Origin: CAZASK01 sp964487845
GTDB taxonomy: Bacteria > Chlamydiota > Chlamydiia > Chlamydiales > FEN-1388
Length of the DNA: 64,000 bases
NCBI GenBank assembly: GCA_964487845.1
Contig: CAZASK010000003.1
Location: 39,229 to 103,228, forward strand
Direction of reading: 5' to 3'
Numbering within the stretch: position 1 is the first letter of the stretch; each line of letters opens with the position of its first letter. A program made the position numbers and the translations under genes. This document shows, piece after piece, positions 8,725 to 17,727 of this stretch. The notes below the pieces were generated by a model. The model was not told the origin of the DNA. It was given only the letters and a program-made list of their open reading frames with translations, and made no database searches.

Positions 8725-10851
8725 ATGAATCACCCATATCTCACTTTATCTAAAAACCGTCAAGGCGTAGCTATTTATTATATTTTTTATTTGTACATTG
8801 TTCTTCTATGTACGTGTGGAAATTTGTCCGCTTTAGATAGAAATTTTGCTGGCAATAAAGTTTTCTGCGCCTCGCACTACAAGCTTCCAGAATTTGCTTC
8901 TGAAGTACAGCAACTTCTCAAATTTATACCGGCTGATGCTCCTTGCTCCCACATTGAATGCCAGAAATGTGGTCCAGTTGAAATGGAAGTGTACTTATTC
9001 GAAGAGGTATTCCCATGGGCGATGGACATGGATGATGAAGAATATGAGGATTATAGCGAAAATGTGAAAATACTCATGTGCTCATGTAAGAGAAATGAAT
9101 GTAACAAATGCGAAAATTTTGCTGGAGCTGCGTATGACATGGGCAGACTATCGACATGGGAAAATTGCAACAAAAAAGGAATTTATGGGGGCTATTTTTC
9201 AGAAAAATTTAAGAAATATTTTCCCTTGTCTAAGAAAAATATTGAGTATACAGAAAAATACAAAGATTGTACTTGCTTCTGGCCCGAAGTAGATGAAACA
9301 GCAGCAAAAATAAATAACAAAGCATATCAACTTTTTAAAAACTTATTCCGAAACACCGCTTTTAACCTGTTAGTCAGCAATAAAAAAATACTTAGAAACT
9401 TCTTTCAACTTCCAGAAAACATTTCTCTCAACCTACACGGTGTAACAGTAGCGTGCGTCTGTCACTGCCAGCATTTTTCTGACTATTACCAAGTATGTAG
9501 TGAGCTAGACCTATTTGCTAAGTCTACATATGAAGAAAAAATTTATTATATAGCGCAATCTGAATTGATTCAAATTCTAGATACTCTCTATCCCCTATTT
9601 ATAGAACAATATAATAACTGTTTAGAAAAACATCCGCACGCTGAAATCGAACAAGAAAAGCAGTTTATTCAACTACTTTTAGGACAATCGAGTAAATCTT
9701 TGGATACAGATGAGATCCTACTCAGCAAAGATCTTTTTCCAAAAAAAGGTAATAATTGGCTATTGCCAAATCTCGATTTTTTACAAGGTGTTTGCTTTAA
9801 CGAAGCTCTTCTTTATGAGTCAGCCATTCGATCATTCAATACAGCATTAGAAAATGGCTACAAAACAAGAGATATCTATATAGAACGAGCTATAGCTAGA
9901 TTTGAATCTGGGCAAGTAGATGAGGCTCTTGATGATTACAGAGAAGCAAAAAAGTTATCTCCAAATGTCCCTTTTTTAATAAAGAAGTATCTTCGAACAA
10001 AAAATACTGAGCACTTATCACACTTTCCAAATGATCAATTAGCCTTTGCTCAAGGCATTGGTCATGGCGCCTTTGATGGATTGGTAGCTAGCGGCAAAGA
10101 ATTTATTCCATCTACCTTAAGCTCAATAACTGGTCTTGCACAAGGATTATGGGCTTTTGCCAAAAACCCCTCTGAAGTAAGCGTAGACCTTGCCATAGCA
10201 TGTGTTAACTGTATTACATATGTTTCTGAACATTCAGCTGCAGAATGTATGGAAGAAATTATCCCTGAATTGAAAATTCTTATAGCAAATTGGAAAAATA
10301 TTTCTGATTATGAAAAAGGAAAACAGACCGGATATATTATCGGTAAATATGGTGTTGACATCTTTGGATGCACAACTGCTTTAAAAGGTGTTAAATATTA
10401 CCGTGAATTACGAAGAGCAAATGCCCTATATACCCTAGAAGTTTGCTCTGCTTCAGCCGTTAATAGAAAAATAATTTTAGAAGAGTCTGTTAATAGATGG
10501 CAAGCCATACGGCAACAGCTCGCAAAAGAAGCCAACTTAAAAATCACCTGGGATAAGCAAGGAAAGCACGTAGTAGGCCATAAAAATTATAATCCTAGCC
10601 CTGAATTCATAAGAGGAATTTTTGAACATCCAGATGCTCAACTCCTTATTGATAAATTCGCAGGTAAAGGAAAACGAAAAAACAATTATATTCCAGGGTT
10701 GCCAGGATATGTTGAACAAGTTGATTTTGGCGAACATATAGGTTACTACATCCATAAGGATAGGCCTCATATCAAACTGCAAACAAACAAGGGAACTATA
10801 CGATATGCAAAAGACGGTGTTCATATAGTACCCTCAGATCCTGCTGGGTAG
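8725..10851 (+). CDS. Exported polymorphic toxin: Cys-rich/TPR protein with C-terminal Ntox50-like domain
   Basis: A 708-residue multidomain protein. A hydrophobic N-terminal signal (YYIFYLYIVLLCTCG) suggests export. It is followed by a cysteine-rich segment with CxxxxCxxC and CxCxxxxCxxC patterns (residues about 74-130) and further CxC motifs. TPR-like repeats lie at about 350-420 (ESAIRSFNTALENGYK, EALDDYREAKKLSPN). A pre-toxin region at about 440-580 contains GKQTGYIIGKYGVDIFG. The last 100 residues (from about 606) match the polymorphic toxin type 50 family, a predicted RNase: QGKHVVGHKNY, LLIDKFAGKGK, QVDFGEHIGYYI, ending in YAKDGVHIVPSDP. A small gene follows after 6 bases, the layout of toxin and immunity. 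GGAG precedes the ATG. The region is AT-richer than its housekeeping neighbours, suggesting transfer. Targets could be neighbouring bacteria in the same host cell, or the host. Confidence 0.75.
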   Translation: MNHPYLTLSKNRQGVAIYYIFYLYIVLLCTCGNLSALDRNFAGNKVFCASHYKLPEFASEVQQLLKFIPADAPCSHIECQKCGPVEMEVYLFEEVFPWAMDMDDEEYEDYSENVKILMCSCKRNECNKCENFAGAAYDMGRLSTWENCNKKGIYGGYFSEKFKKYFPLSKKNIEYTEKYKDCTCFWPEVDETAAKINNKAYQLFKNLFRNTAFNLLVSNKKILRNFFQLPENISLNLHGVTVACVCHCQHFSDYYQVCSELDLFAKSTYEEKIYYIAQSELIQILDTLYPLFIEQYNNCLEKHPHAEIEQEKQFIQLLLGQSSKSLDTDEILLSKDLFPKKGNNWLLPNLDFLQGVCFNEALLYESAIRSFNTALENGYKTRDIYIERAIARFESGQVDEALDDYREAKKLSPNVPFLIKKYLRTKNTEHLSHFPNDQLAFAQGIGHGAFDGLVASGKEFIPSTLSSITGLAQGLWAFAKNPSEVSVDLAIACVNCITYVSEHSAAECMEEIIPELKILIANWKNISDYEKGKQTGYIIGKYGVDIFGCTTALKGVKYYRELRRANALYTLEVCSASAVNRKIILEESVNRWQAIRQQLAKEANLKITWDKQGKHVVGHKNYNPSPEFIRGIFEHPDAQLLIDKFAGKGKRKNNYIPGLPGYVEQVDFGEHIGYYIHKDRPHIKLQTNKGTIRYAKDGVHIVPSDPAG

Positions 10852-10857
10852 GCACAT

Positions 10858-11163
10858 ATGACGTTATCTTCTATTCATTTGCGCCTTTCAGCTATAACCG
10901 CGCTATTTGAAAGAATTAAACCTACTCTCCGTAGAGCATATATTACTGAGAATGAAGGCACTATTAAACTTATATTTTATTATGATGGAGAAATTACAGA
11001 AGAAGATGAGGATATGGCAGGCGATGCAGGCGCTGAAGTAATCTCTGATTTCCCTGGCCCTTATATGATCGAATGGGAACTTCTCCGCTGCGATTATCCG
11101 CAAAAAATTCCCCCAACTCAAGGCTATCTTGTATATGCTCGATATGAAAAGCATGAGGAATAA
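10858..11163 (+). CDS. Candidate immunity protein for the upstream Ntox50-like toxin
   Basis: A 101-residue acidic protein that starts 6 bases after the toxin stop codon, so the two are almost certainly co-transcribed. It has a basic N-terminal helix (LFERIKPTLRRAY), a central IKLIFYYDGEITEEDEDMAG and a C-terminal MIEWELLRCDYPQKIP. I recall similar ~100-residue proteins beside toxin genes in many bacteria, but the family name is not certain. The high acidic content suits binding to a basic nuclease domain. The assignment as immunity protein rests mainly on position, size and charge. It converges with the minus-strand GT25 gene, with stops only about 10 bases apart. Confidence 0.65.
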   Translation: MTLSSIHLRLSAITALFERIKPTLRRAYITENEGTIKLIFYYDGEITEEDEDMAGDAGAEVISDFPGPYMIEWELLRCDYPQKIPPTQGYLVYARYEKHEE

Positions 11164-11171
11164 TACTCTTC

Positions 11172-12725
11172 TCAATTTACTTTTCGAAACAGAGCGCACT
11201 CGTTACGTAGTGACTCTTCTGGAAGAAATCGCGCATGCTCCATTAAATAGGCAACTGATGCCCATTTCGATGGCGTATGTGCATCATTCAGCCAGATATA
11301 TCCGCCAGGCTTTACCTTAGGAAAATAGGCCTTGAGATCTTTCATGCTCCCCTTCTTGGAGAAATTGCCATCCACGTAAAGCATGTCGATAGATTCATCT
11401 TCATATGTAGATGCTCTTTTTACAGAAGGCGCCTGTACCACCATGCACCAGCGAGCCAGATCGAGCTTGCGCAACGTTCTCTCAAACTTCTTTTTTACTG
11501 CTTTCAAATCGACAGCTGACCAGCTTGCATAATTGCGACTTGAAGAAGAGAGCCCTCGTACTGCCTCCGCATTGCTCCAAGCATCGACAGCATGTAAAAT
11601 GCCTTGGTTGAGAAATTTGAGACTCGAGGCAAGAGGATATGAAGTCGAGCCTCCAAAGGCGCCGATTTCTACACAGAGCTTCGGCCTATGGCAGTAGACA
11701 AAGTCCATCAAACAGCTTGCCTTTTCTACGCTACACCATCCTGTGAATAGAGACATCTGCTCCAGGACATGCTTTTTATATTGCTTCCATGCATCATCAT
11801 CCCTGCTAGAAACAAAAGACTCTGCATGCTGGATATCAGAATCTCCGTTCCTATTATAGGTAACGAGCGGATATGAGAGCATGTAGAGGCGAATGCCTCG
11901 AGCAAAAGCGATTTCATGATCGATAGGAAGAAAGAGAGCATTCATCTTAATATGATCAAGCAGCTTTTTCATCCCAGAGCGTCTGATGATCATAGAGTGG
12001 GTTCTGCAGCGACTTCCAATGCGCACAAAATCGAAATCAATCTTTTCGCACTTCGACTGCTGGAAAATTTCTTCCGCAGTATATCCTGGACGCCACAGCC
12101 ACCATGGCGGCGCTCCATCTTTAAAAGAGTGAATCATAGCATCGTCGTAGTCAGTGTATAATATATCCCAGCTTCCATCTGTGAGCCTATCGAGTCTTTG
12201 TATCAGAGAAGAAAGCATATGCGGGTCATGATGGATGACGATATCATCTTCTAAAACCCATATCGTCTCATCACCATTGTCATAGGCTTCTTGCAATACT
12301 GCAAGATGACTCAGCGCACAGCCAACGGCTCCTATACTCATCCACTGGCTCATCACAGGCTGTGAAGCCATCTTTTGAGTAAGCCATGTGTAGCCAAGGG
12401 CGCCATCGGCAGCAGGCGTCGTCAACCAACGCTGCCCACATGTCTCAGCAGTTCCTGAAAAAGCCAAGCTTTTGAGTTGGTCCATGGAAAGGCTGCGTCC
12501 ACGCACTGCTGGAAAGCGAGAAAAGTGGACTCCATACTGAGAAAAGGCCTTTTCCACTGCACACAGACGGTCGGGACGGCTGTCGAGATTGATCACATAG
12601 ATGGCGTTAACTCCATCAATTACTGACGCACTCATATATCCACAAACAGTCAAACAAAACATGCAGACATAAATAAAGCTATGAACCAGGAACAGTGAGC
12701 TCTTGCAGAAGGCCAATGATTTCAT
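11172..12725 (-). CDS. GT25 glycosyltransferase fused to a class I methyltransferase
   Basis: A 517-residue two-domain enzyme. Residues about 35-290 are a glycosyltransferase family 25 domain (LPS galactosyltransferase/procollagen-glucosyltransferase type): NAIYVINLDSRPDR, GAVGCALSHLAVLQEA and the acidic metal-binding VLEDDIVIHHDP. Residues about 345-517 are a Methyltransf_24-like SAM-binding domain: PKLCVEIGAFGGSTSYPLA, IDMLYVDGNFSKKGSM and VKPGGYIWLND. The N-terminus has a hydrophobic stretch (SFIYVCMFCLTVCG) that could be a signal or anchor. The start overlaps the upstream SNF2 helicase gene by 47 bases. The fusion suggests sugar addition followed by methylation of the same acceptor, either envelope polysaccharide or a protein; this is inference. 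Confidence 0.8.
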   Translation of the reverse strand: MKSLAFCKSSLFLVHSFIYVCMFCLTVCGYMSASVIDGVNAIYVINLDSRPDRLCAVEKAFSQYGVHFSRFPAVRGRSLSMDQLKSLAFSGTAETCGQRWLTTPAADGALGYTWLTQKMASQPVMSQWMSIGAVGCALSHLAVLQEAYDNGDETIWVLEDDIVIHHDPHMLSSLIQRLDRLTDGSWDILYTDYDDAMIHSFKDGAPPWWLWRPGYTAEEIFQQSKCEKIDFDFVRIGSRCRTHSMIIRRSGMKKLLDHIKMNALFLPIDHEIAFARGIRLYMLSYPLVTYNRNGDSDIQHAESFVSSRDDDAWKQYKKHVLEQMSLFTGWCSVEKASCLMDFVYCHRPKLCVEIGAFGGSTSYPLASSLKFLNQGILHAVDAWSNAEAVRGLSSSSRNYASWSAVDLKAVKKKFERTLRKLDLARWCMVVQAPSVKRASTYEDESIDMLYVDGNFSKKGSMKDLKAYFPKVKPGGYIWLNDAHTPSKWASVAYLMEHARFLPEESLRNECALFRKVN

Positions 12726-15700
12726 CGCGTGTCATCTTCTTTACAATATGTTGATCATCGAAGGTAACGATATCCTCAAGGAGCTCTTTTTTGCGAGCAA
12801 TCATCGCATCTATCTTCTCTTCGATGGTTTCTTTCGTCACCATTTTAAACACCTGCACACCTCTTTGCTGTCCTATGCGGTGAACACGATCCGTTGCCTG
12901 ATTTTCGCGAGCTGGATTCCACCATCTGTCGTAGTGGATGACCACCTGCGCCGCTGTGAGATCAATACCAAGACCTGCTGCCTGCAGAGAGCCCAAAAAG
13001 ATCATACAGTTTGGATCTTTATGAAATTTCGCTACCTGTTCACCACGCATCCTTGTCTCACCACGGATCTGCGCGTATCCCATGCCTATTTTCTTCACAT
13101 GCGCTTCGATGATGTCCAACATGTTCAGATATTGTGAGAAGACGACCACTTTCTGCCCGCTCTCTTTTGCCTCTTCAAGAATCTCCAAAAACAGCTCCCA
13201 CTTACCAGACTCATAGCGGGCATAGTTTTCTGTATCCTTCAAATAAGAAGCTGGATGATTGCAGATCTGCTTCAACGCTGTCAGCAATGCGAAAATATGC
13301 ATATAAGGAATCGGCATCGCCTCATCTTGCAGCTGCTGCAAAAGTGTAGATGCCTGCAGGGCTGCAACATGTCTGTAGAGGGTCTTTTGCTCTCCGAGCA
13401 GCTCTGCATGGCTCACCTCTTCTATCTTCTCAGGAAGATCTGGCAGCACTTCTTGCTTTTTTCTTCTTAAGATAAAAGGCTTGACAAGTCGCGAGAGCAG
13501 CTTTCTTCTTGCATCATGCATTTCTCGCTCAATAGGTCTTACAAAAAACTCTCTGAATTCATTGTCGTCAGGCATATAACCTGGCAAGACAAGGTCAAAG
13601 ACAGCCTTGAGCTCTCTCAATTCATTTTCAATAGGTGTTCCTGTAAGCCCAACACGCATGGCTGCCTTTATTCGCAAAAGAGCCGCATGAATCTGACTGA
13701 CATGGTTTTTTGCAATCTGCAGCTCGTCAAAAATCGCTGCCTCAAACTGGCAATTTTTGAACTTCGCTACATCACTTCTGAAGATCCCATAAGTCGTTAA
13801 GATAATGTCTGTTGCTGCCAGATCTTCGAGGGATCGTGTCAGCGTCACGTAGGTGTTTACTTTGAGAGTTGGAAGAAATTGCATCAATTTTTCCTGCCAG
13901 TGATAGACCACACTCGTCGGGCAAATGACCAAAAATGTCGCTTTCTGCCCGGACTTTCTTTTTAATTCATGAATGGAGGCCATCAACGCCATCGCCTGAT
14001 GCGTTTTTCCAACACCCATATCGTCTGAAAGGAGTCCAGAAAGCCCATTTTGGTAGAGCGTATAGAGCCATTCAACACCAAGCTGCTGGTATGGGCGCAA
14101 AGTAGCCCGCAGAAGTGGGTAGGAAGGCTTTTGAGTGGTTGTACTCTGCAGAAGCTGGCTGAGAATTGCTTTATGTTCTGACCCGATGATTGGGTTGTCG
14201 TCGATACAAATAGGCTCATATGCCTGCAGCCGCAAAAGCTCAGTAGATGTAAAAGAAAATGTACCGCGCTTCGATATCTTTTTTTGAGCAAGCTGTGATA
14301 AGAAATAGAGCCTGTCATCATCTAAGTCGAGAACTCCTGCTGCTGTTGGGAAAAAGCGATATCCTCTCTTTTTTGCATGTAAAAGGTCTTTGATCAAAAT
14401 CTTCTCACTGCCCACCAGAATAACAAGATTCACATCCCAAGTACTTGCTTTGTTGAGGTCCACTCCTTGCATAGTAAGCGATGACATTTCTATCTTTTCA
14501 AGACGTTTATCTACATGGCAATCAAGTTCAGCACGCAATTTCGGAAGCTCTTCCATAAAAAATGCATTCCACAACTCTCTATCAGAACTCTTGATCTCGC
14601 GCACGTAGTAGAGAGGGCAAAAAGAAGAGGGAAGGCGATAAAATCCTTTTTTTGGAACGAAGATAAACTCATCAAAAAAGATCGCCTGCTTTTTTACACT
14701 ATCGCTCACCCATTCATATTTTGGTACGATCTCGATCACATTCGCTTTCTTCAACTTTACCTCAACGCCCATCTTCGTAACAGGCGCCTCTTGGGTAAAG
14801 AAATGCGGAATACGCGATATGATGTCGATATGCCGCAAGATAAAATCACTTACTCTACCTTGAGGAATAGGCTGGTCAAATAAAAAGGCATGACTTTTAT
14901 CAGACTGCTCGGTCTTTAAAAAGAACCCGCGATTTTTGCAATATATCCAATCTCCAAAATCATGCGTAGCCGTCAATTTTTGTGCTTTCTTCATCTCCTG
15001 ATGGAAGGTGAGTGTCCCATCTGAAGATACCTTGTAGACAATTTTTTCTTCCTGACAAGAAGTATGCACTTGAAATTGAGGAAATTGATTCAGCCAACAT
15101 CGATTATGCATGATAAAATGACCGACAGCTTCACAGCTGATGAGAGTCATTGGCTCTAAAAATTTTAATGGCTCGATCTTCAATAAACCCTTTTTCTCTA
15201 TGTACGCCCAATGACCGAAGACTCGTGAGCCTTTGGCAAGTACATCTCCCCTTTCAAATAAAAAGGCCTCTATATGTAGCTCTTTTTTTGCCGTCACCTC
15301 GATATGATAAGAAACCGGATGACAAGAGAGCGCTACGGGCGTGGACAAGAGCGTATGAAGAAAAGGCTCTTTTTCATCTAAGAAGTGAGCAACTGAGGGC
15401 CCTGTAAGAGAAATGGTATTTTTCTCATGGCGCTTAAAAAAGCCTGCTTGGTAAACATACACATACTCTCCCACCACCTCTCCAGCTACAGGATTTTCCT
15501 CTCTATCTACCAAAAGAGTATGGGCGATAGGATCATACTCCAGACGCCTTATATCTTCTGTTCGCATATCGATATATGGCAGACTGCATTTGGTCATCGT
15601 GAGAGTCGGGATAATTTTTTCTAAAAGCGCTTTATCCAGAGAAACTTCAATATGCCCAAGCTTTGCCTCGATAACAAGCGTCTGAGGAAGAGCACCTTTT

Positions 15701-16338
15701 TTTTCATGAAAAGAAATGAGTGGTGCATCGGATAAAAAGAGCTGCTTTGCAAAATCGGAGAGAAAGGAGAGCTCAAAGCGCAAAGCCAATGGCGCCTTTC
15801 CATCTCGCCACTCATCCAGCTCTTCTTCAGTCAAGTTTGAAAATTTAATCGAGTTTTCTTCAGTTTCTTCTTTGCGGTCGCATATCAGCGTGTTGAGCGC
15901 ATCATTTTCCTTGCCTTGCATCGTAAATAAGAGTGTGTCGCCAGCTACAATACGATAAGACTTTTGCTTTTTTTGTACCTGAGGACCTCGCAATCCAGCT
16001 CTTGAAAAGAGCTCGAAAAAAAGTGTGTTATAGAGTGAGCGCGCAAATCTCTCATGAAGTAAAGAAGAGCCTTGGTGAGCTAAATAGTGACAGGAAGCGG
16101 CCATATGCTCACATGCACCCGTCTCAGATGAACTTTGGCAGCTACAGAAAAGATCTTTTATTTTTTCTTCATGAAATTGAACAAACACCCATACCGACTC
16201 ATGCGTCGCGATGTCTTGAAATTCTATCTGATAGGTAGGACCAGAAAAGAGCACCTCTTTCACTCGACCTTCGTCGAGATAGCGCTTTGATGAATGACGA
16301 AAAGGCTCCAGTGTGTCGGGGAAAAGCATCCGTATCAT
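12679..16338 (-). CDS. SWIM-domain SNF2/SWI2 family helicase
   Basis: A 1219-residue DNA-dependent ATPase. The N-terminus has a SWIM-type zinc-binding motif (FCSCQSSSETGACEH, residues about 61-77). A long central region of the type found in bacterial SNF2 proteins follows. The SNF2 ATPase core occupies about residues 760-1200: SDDMGVGKTHQAMALMA (Walker A), FDELQIAKN in place of DEAH, VGLTGTPIENEL, and the C-terminal lobe with VVVFSQYL and the closing motif near ATDRVHRIGQ. Chlamydiae encode two such genes (CT555 and CT708); which orthologue this is cannot be told here. It likely remodels DNA or RNA polymerase complexes. Confidence 0.9.
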   Translation of the reverse strand: MIRMLFPDTLEPFRHSSKRYLDEGRVKEVLFSGPTYQIEFQDIATHESVWVFVQFHEEKIKDLFCSCQSSSETGACEHMAASCHYLAHQGSSLLHERFARSLYNTLFFELFSRAGLRGPQVQKKQKSYRIVAGDTLLFTMQGKENDALNTLICDRKEETEENSIKFSNLTEEELDEWRDGKAPLALRFELSFLSDFAKQLFLSDAPLISFHEKKGALPQTLVIEAKLGHIEVSLDKALLEKIIPTLTMTKCSLPYIDMRTEDIRRLEYDPIAHTLLVDREENPVAGEVVGEYVYVYQAGFFKRHEKNTISLTGPSVAHFLDEKEPFLHTLLSTPVALSCHPVSYHIEVTAKKELHIEAFLFERGDVLAKGSRVFGHWAYIEKKGLLKIEPLKFLEPMTLISCEAVGHFIMHNRCWLNQFPQFQVHTSCQEEKIVYKVSSDGTLTFHQEMKKAQKLTATHDFGDWIYCKNRGFFLKTEQSDKSHAFLFDQPIPQGRVSDFILRHIDIISRIPHFFTQEAPVTKMGVEVKLKKANVIEIVPKYEWVSDSVKKQAIFFDEFIFVPKKGFYRLPSSFCPLYYVREIKSSDRELWNAFFMEELPKLRAELDCHVDKRLEKIEMSSLTMQGVDLNKASTWDVNLVILVGSEKILIKDLLHAKKRGYRFFPTAAGVLDLDDDRLYFLSQLAQKKISKRGTFSFTSTELLRLQAYEPICIDDNPIIGSEHKAILSQLLQSTTTQKPSYPLLRATLRPYQQLGVEWLYTLYQNGLSGLLSDDMGVGKTHQAMALMASIHELKRKSGQKATFLVICPTSVVYHWQEKLMQFLPTLKVNTYVTLTRSLEDLAATDIILTTYGIFRSDVAKFKNCQFEAAIFDELQIAKNHVSQIHAALLRIKAAMRVGLTGTPIENELRELKAVFDLVLPGYMPDDNEFREFFVRPIEREMHDARRKLLSRLVKPFILRRKKQEVLPDLPEKIEEVSHAELLGEQKTLYRHVAALQASTLLQQLQDEAMPIPYMHIFALLTALKQICNHPASYLKDTENYARYESGKWELFLEILEEAKESGQKVVVFSQYLNMLDIIEAHVKKIGMGYAQIRGETRMRGEQVAKFHKDPNCMIFLGSLQAAGLGIDLTAAQVVIHYDRWWNPARENQATDRVHRIGQQRGVQVFKMVTKETIEEKIDAMIARKKELLEDIVTFDDQHIVKKMTRDEIIGLLQELTVPGS

Positions 16339-16362
16339 GTACCTTGTATTAAAAGCGTTATC

Positions 16363-16389
16363 CCCCTGATTACCAAAAGCAATCAGGGG
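16363..16389 (-). terminator. Hairpin after alanine dehydrogenase gene
   Basis: Perfect 9-bp stem CCCCTGATT/AATCAGGGG with a 9-base loop, 22 bases beyond the ald stop on the minus strand. A broken T-rich stretch (AACGCTTTTAAT) follows, so it is a plausible intrinsic terminator between ald and the helicase gene. Confidence 0.6.
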
Positions 16390-16411
16390 TGAGATCTATA
16401 CAAAACGCCTG

Positions 16412-17542
16412 TTACGCAATCATCGTCTCAGGAGCATGATACTGATAACCCAAATCTGCTGCAACCTCAGGATAGGTCACCTTCCCATGGCATACGTTCA
16501 AGCCAGCACGCAGTCCCGCATCTTCAGCGAGCGCTTGCTTCCACCCTTTATTTGCAATTTTGAGCACATAACTCATCGTTGCATTAGTGAGAGCCTGTGT
16601 CGCTGTCCTTGAACAAGCACCTGGCATGTTAGGCACGCAGTAGTGAACAACGCCATCTACTACATATGTCGGATGGGAGTGCGAAGTAGACTTCGATGTC
16701 TCGAAGCAGCCGCCCTGGTCGATGGCGACGTCTACGACGACAGATCCTGCGCTCATCTTCTGGATGAGCTCTTTCGAGACGAGCTTTGGCGCCAGCTTTC
16801 CTGGGATAAGGACAGCTCCGATAACTAAGTCTGCACGCACTACTGCCTCTTCCAGAGCAGCTGGTGACGAATGAAGCGTTTTAAGACGAGGGCCATAGAG
16901 GGCATCAAGTGCGCGAAGTCTCGTCAGACTGCTATCTACTACAGTGACATCAGCGCCAAGGCCAAGGGCCATACGAAGCGACTCAGTACCTACGACGCCG
17001 CCTCCGATGACGACGACTTTGCCAGGAAGCACGCCAGCTACCCCGCCGAGGAGTACGCCCTTGCCGCCGTTGGCGATTTGCAAAGCAGTAGCTCCTGCTT
17101 GAATGGCGATACGCCCCGCTATCTCACTCATAGGAGTCAAGAGCGGGAGTCTGCCATCAGCATCTGTTACTGTTTCATAGGCAATAGCTATCACCTTTGC
17201 ATCTACAAGAGCCTTTGTTTGTTCTGGATCTGGTGCAAGATGAAGGTAGGTGAAGAGAATCTGTCCTTCTCGTAGCAGACCAAACTCAGAAGGCTGCGGC
17301 TCTTTTACCTTTACGATCATATCAGCCTGAGCAAACACCTCTTGTGGAGTCTGAGCAATCGATGCCCCTGCATGACGGTACATCTCATCGCTAAAGCCGA
17401 TCTGAGCTCCTGCTTTTGTCTCGATGAGAACCTTATGTCCTGCATCTACTAAAGCCTTCACCATAACGGGTGTTGCGCCGACACGATACTCATGATTTTT
17501 AATTTCTTTTGGAACACCTACTATCATCTTCTTATGCGCCAT
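16412..17542 (-). CDS. ald: Alanine dehydrogenase
   Basis: NAD-dependent alanine dehydrogenase (pyruvate + ammonia + NADH to alanine). Family signatures are [15 protein letters not shown] at the N-terminus and the Rossmann fold with [19 protein letters not shown]. Conserved later parts include [16 protein letters not shown] and [13 protein letters not shown] place the start at the ATG at 17542 (376 residues, usual length about 371); an in-frame ATG 30 bases upstream would add an atypical leader. A TATACT hexamer at 17602-17607 on the minus strand could be its -10 element. A hairpin follows the gene. It may balance alanine, ammonia and reducing power together with the glutamate dehydrogenase further along. 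Confidence 0.93.
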   Translation of the reverse strand: MAHKKMIVGVPKEIKNHEYRVGATPVMVKALVDAGHKVLIETKAGAQIGFSDEMYRHAGASIAQTPQEVFAQADMIVKVKEPQPSEFGLLREGQILFTYLHLAPDPEQTKALVDAKVIAIAYETVTDADGRLPLLTPMSEIAGRIAIQAGATALQIANGGKGVLLGGVAGVLPGKVVVIGGGVVGTESLRMALGLGADVTVVDSSLTRLRALDALYGPRLKTLHSSPAALEEAVVRADLVIGAVLIPGKLAPKLVSKELIQKMSAGSVVVDVAIDQGGCFETSKSTSHSHPTYVVDGVVHYCVPNMPGACSRTATQALTNATMSYVLKIANKGWKQALAEDAGLRAGLNVCHGKVTYPEVAADLGYQYHAPETMIA

Positions 17543-17664
17543 ATCTATTACCCCATGAAAAAATAACGTCATCTCTGCATGACTTCGATTAAAAGAAGAT
17601 AAGTATACGCTGAACCAGCGATTTTACACCATGATGGACTTTGATCGATGACCAAAAACCAGAT

Positions 17665-17693
17665 TTGACAAATTCATATTTTAACCATACACT
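17665..17693 (+). promoter_or_regulatory. Consensus-like promoter for the ankyrin/repeat protein gene
   Basis: TTGACA at 17665-17670, a 17-base spacer, and TACACT at 17688-17693. The -35 element is perfect and the -10 close to the major sigma factor consensus. It lies 34 bases before the ATG at 17728. Confidence 0.65.
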
Positions 17694-17727
17694 GCAATAA
17701 ATTACTGTACACACTCAATTGGTAGAT

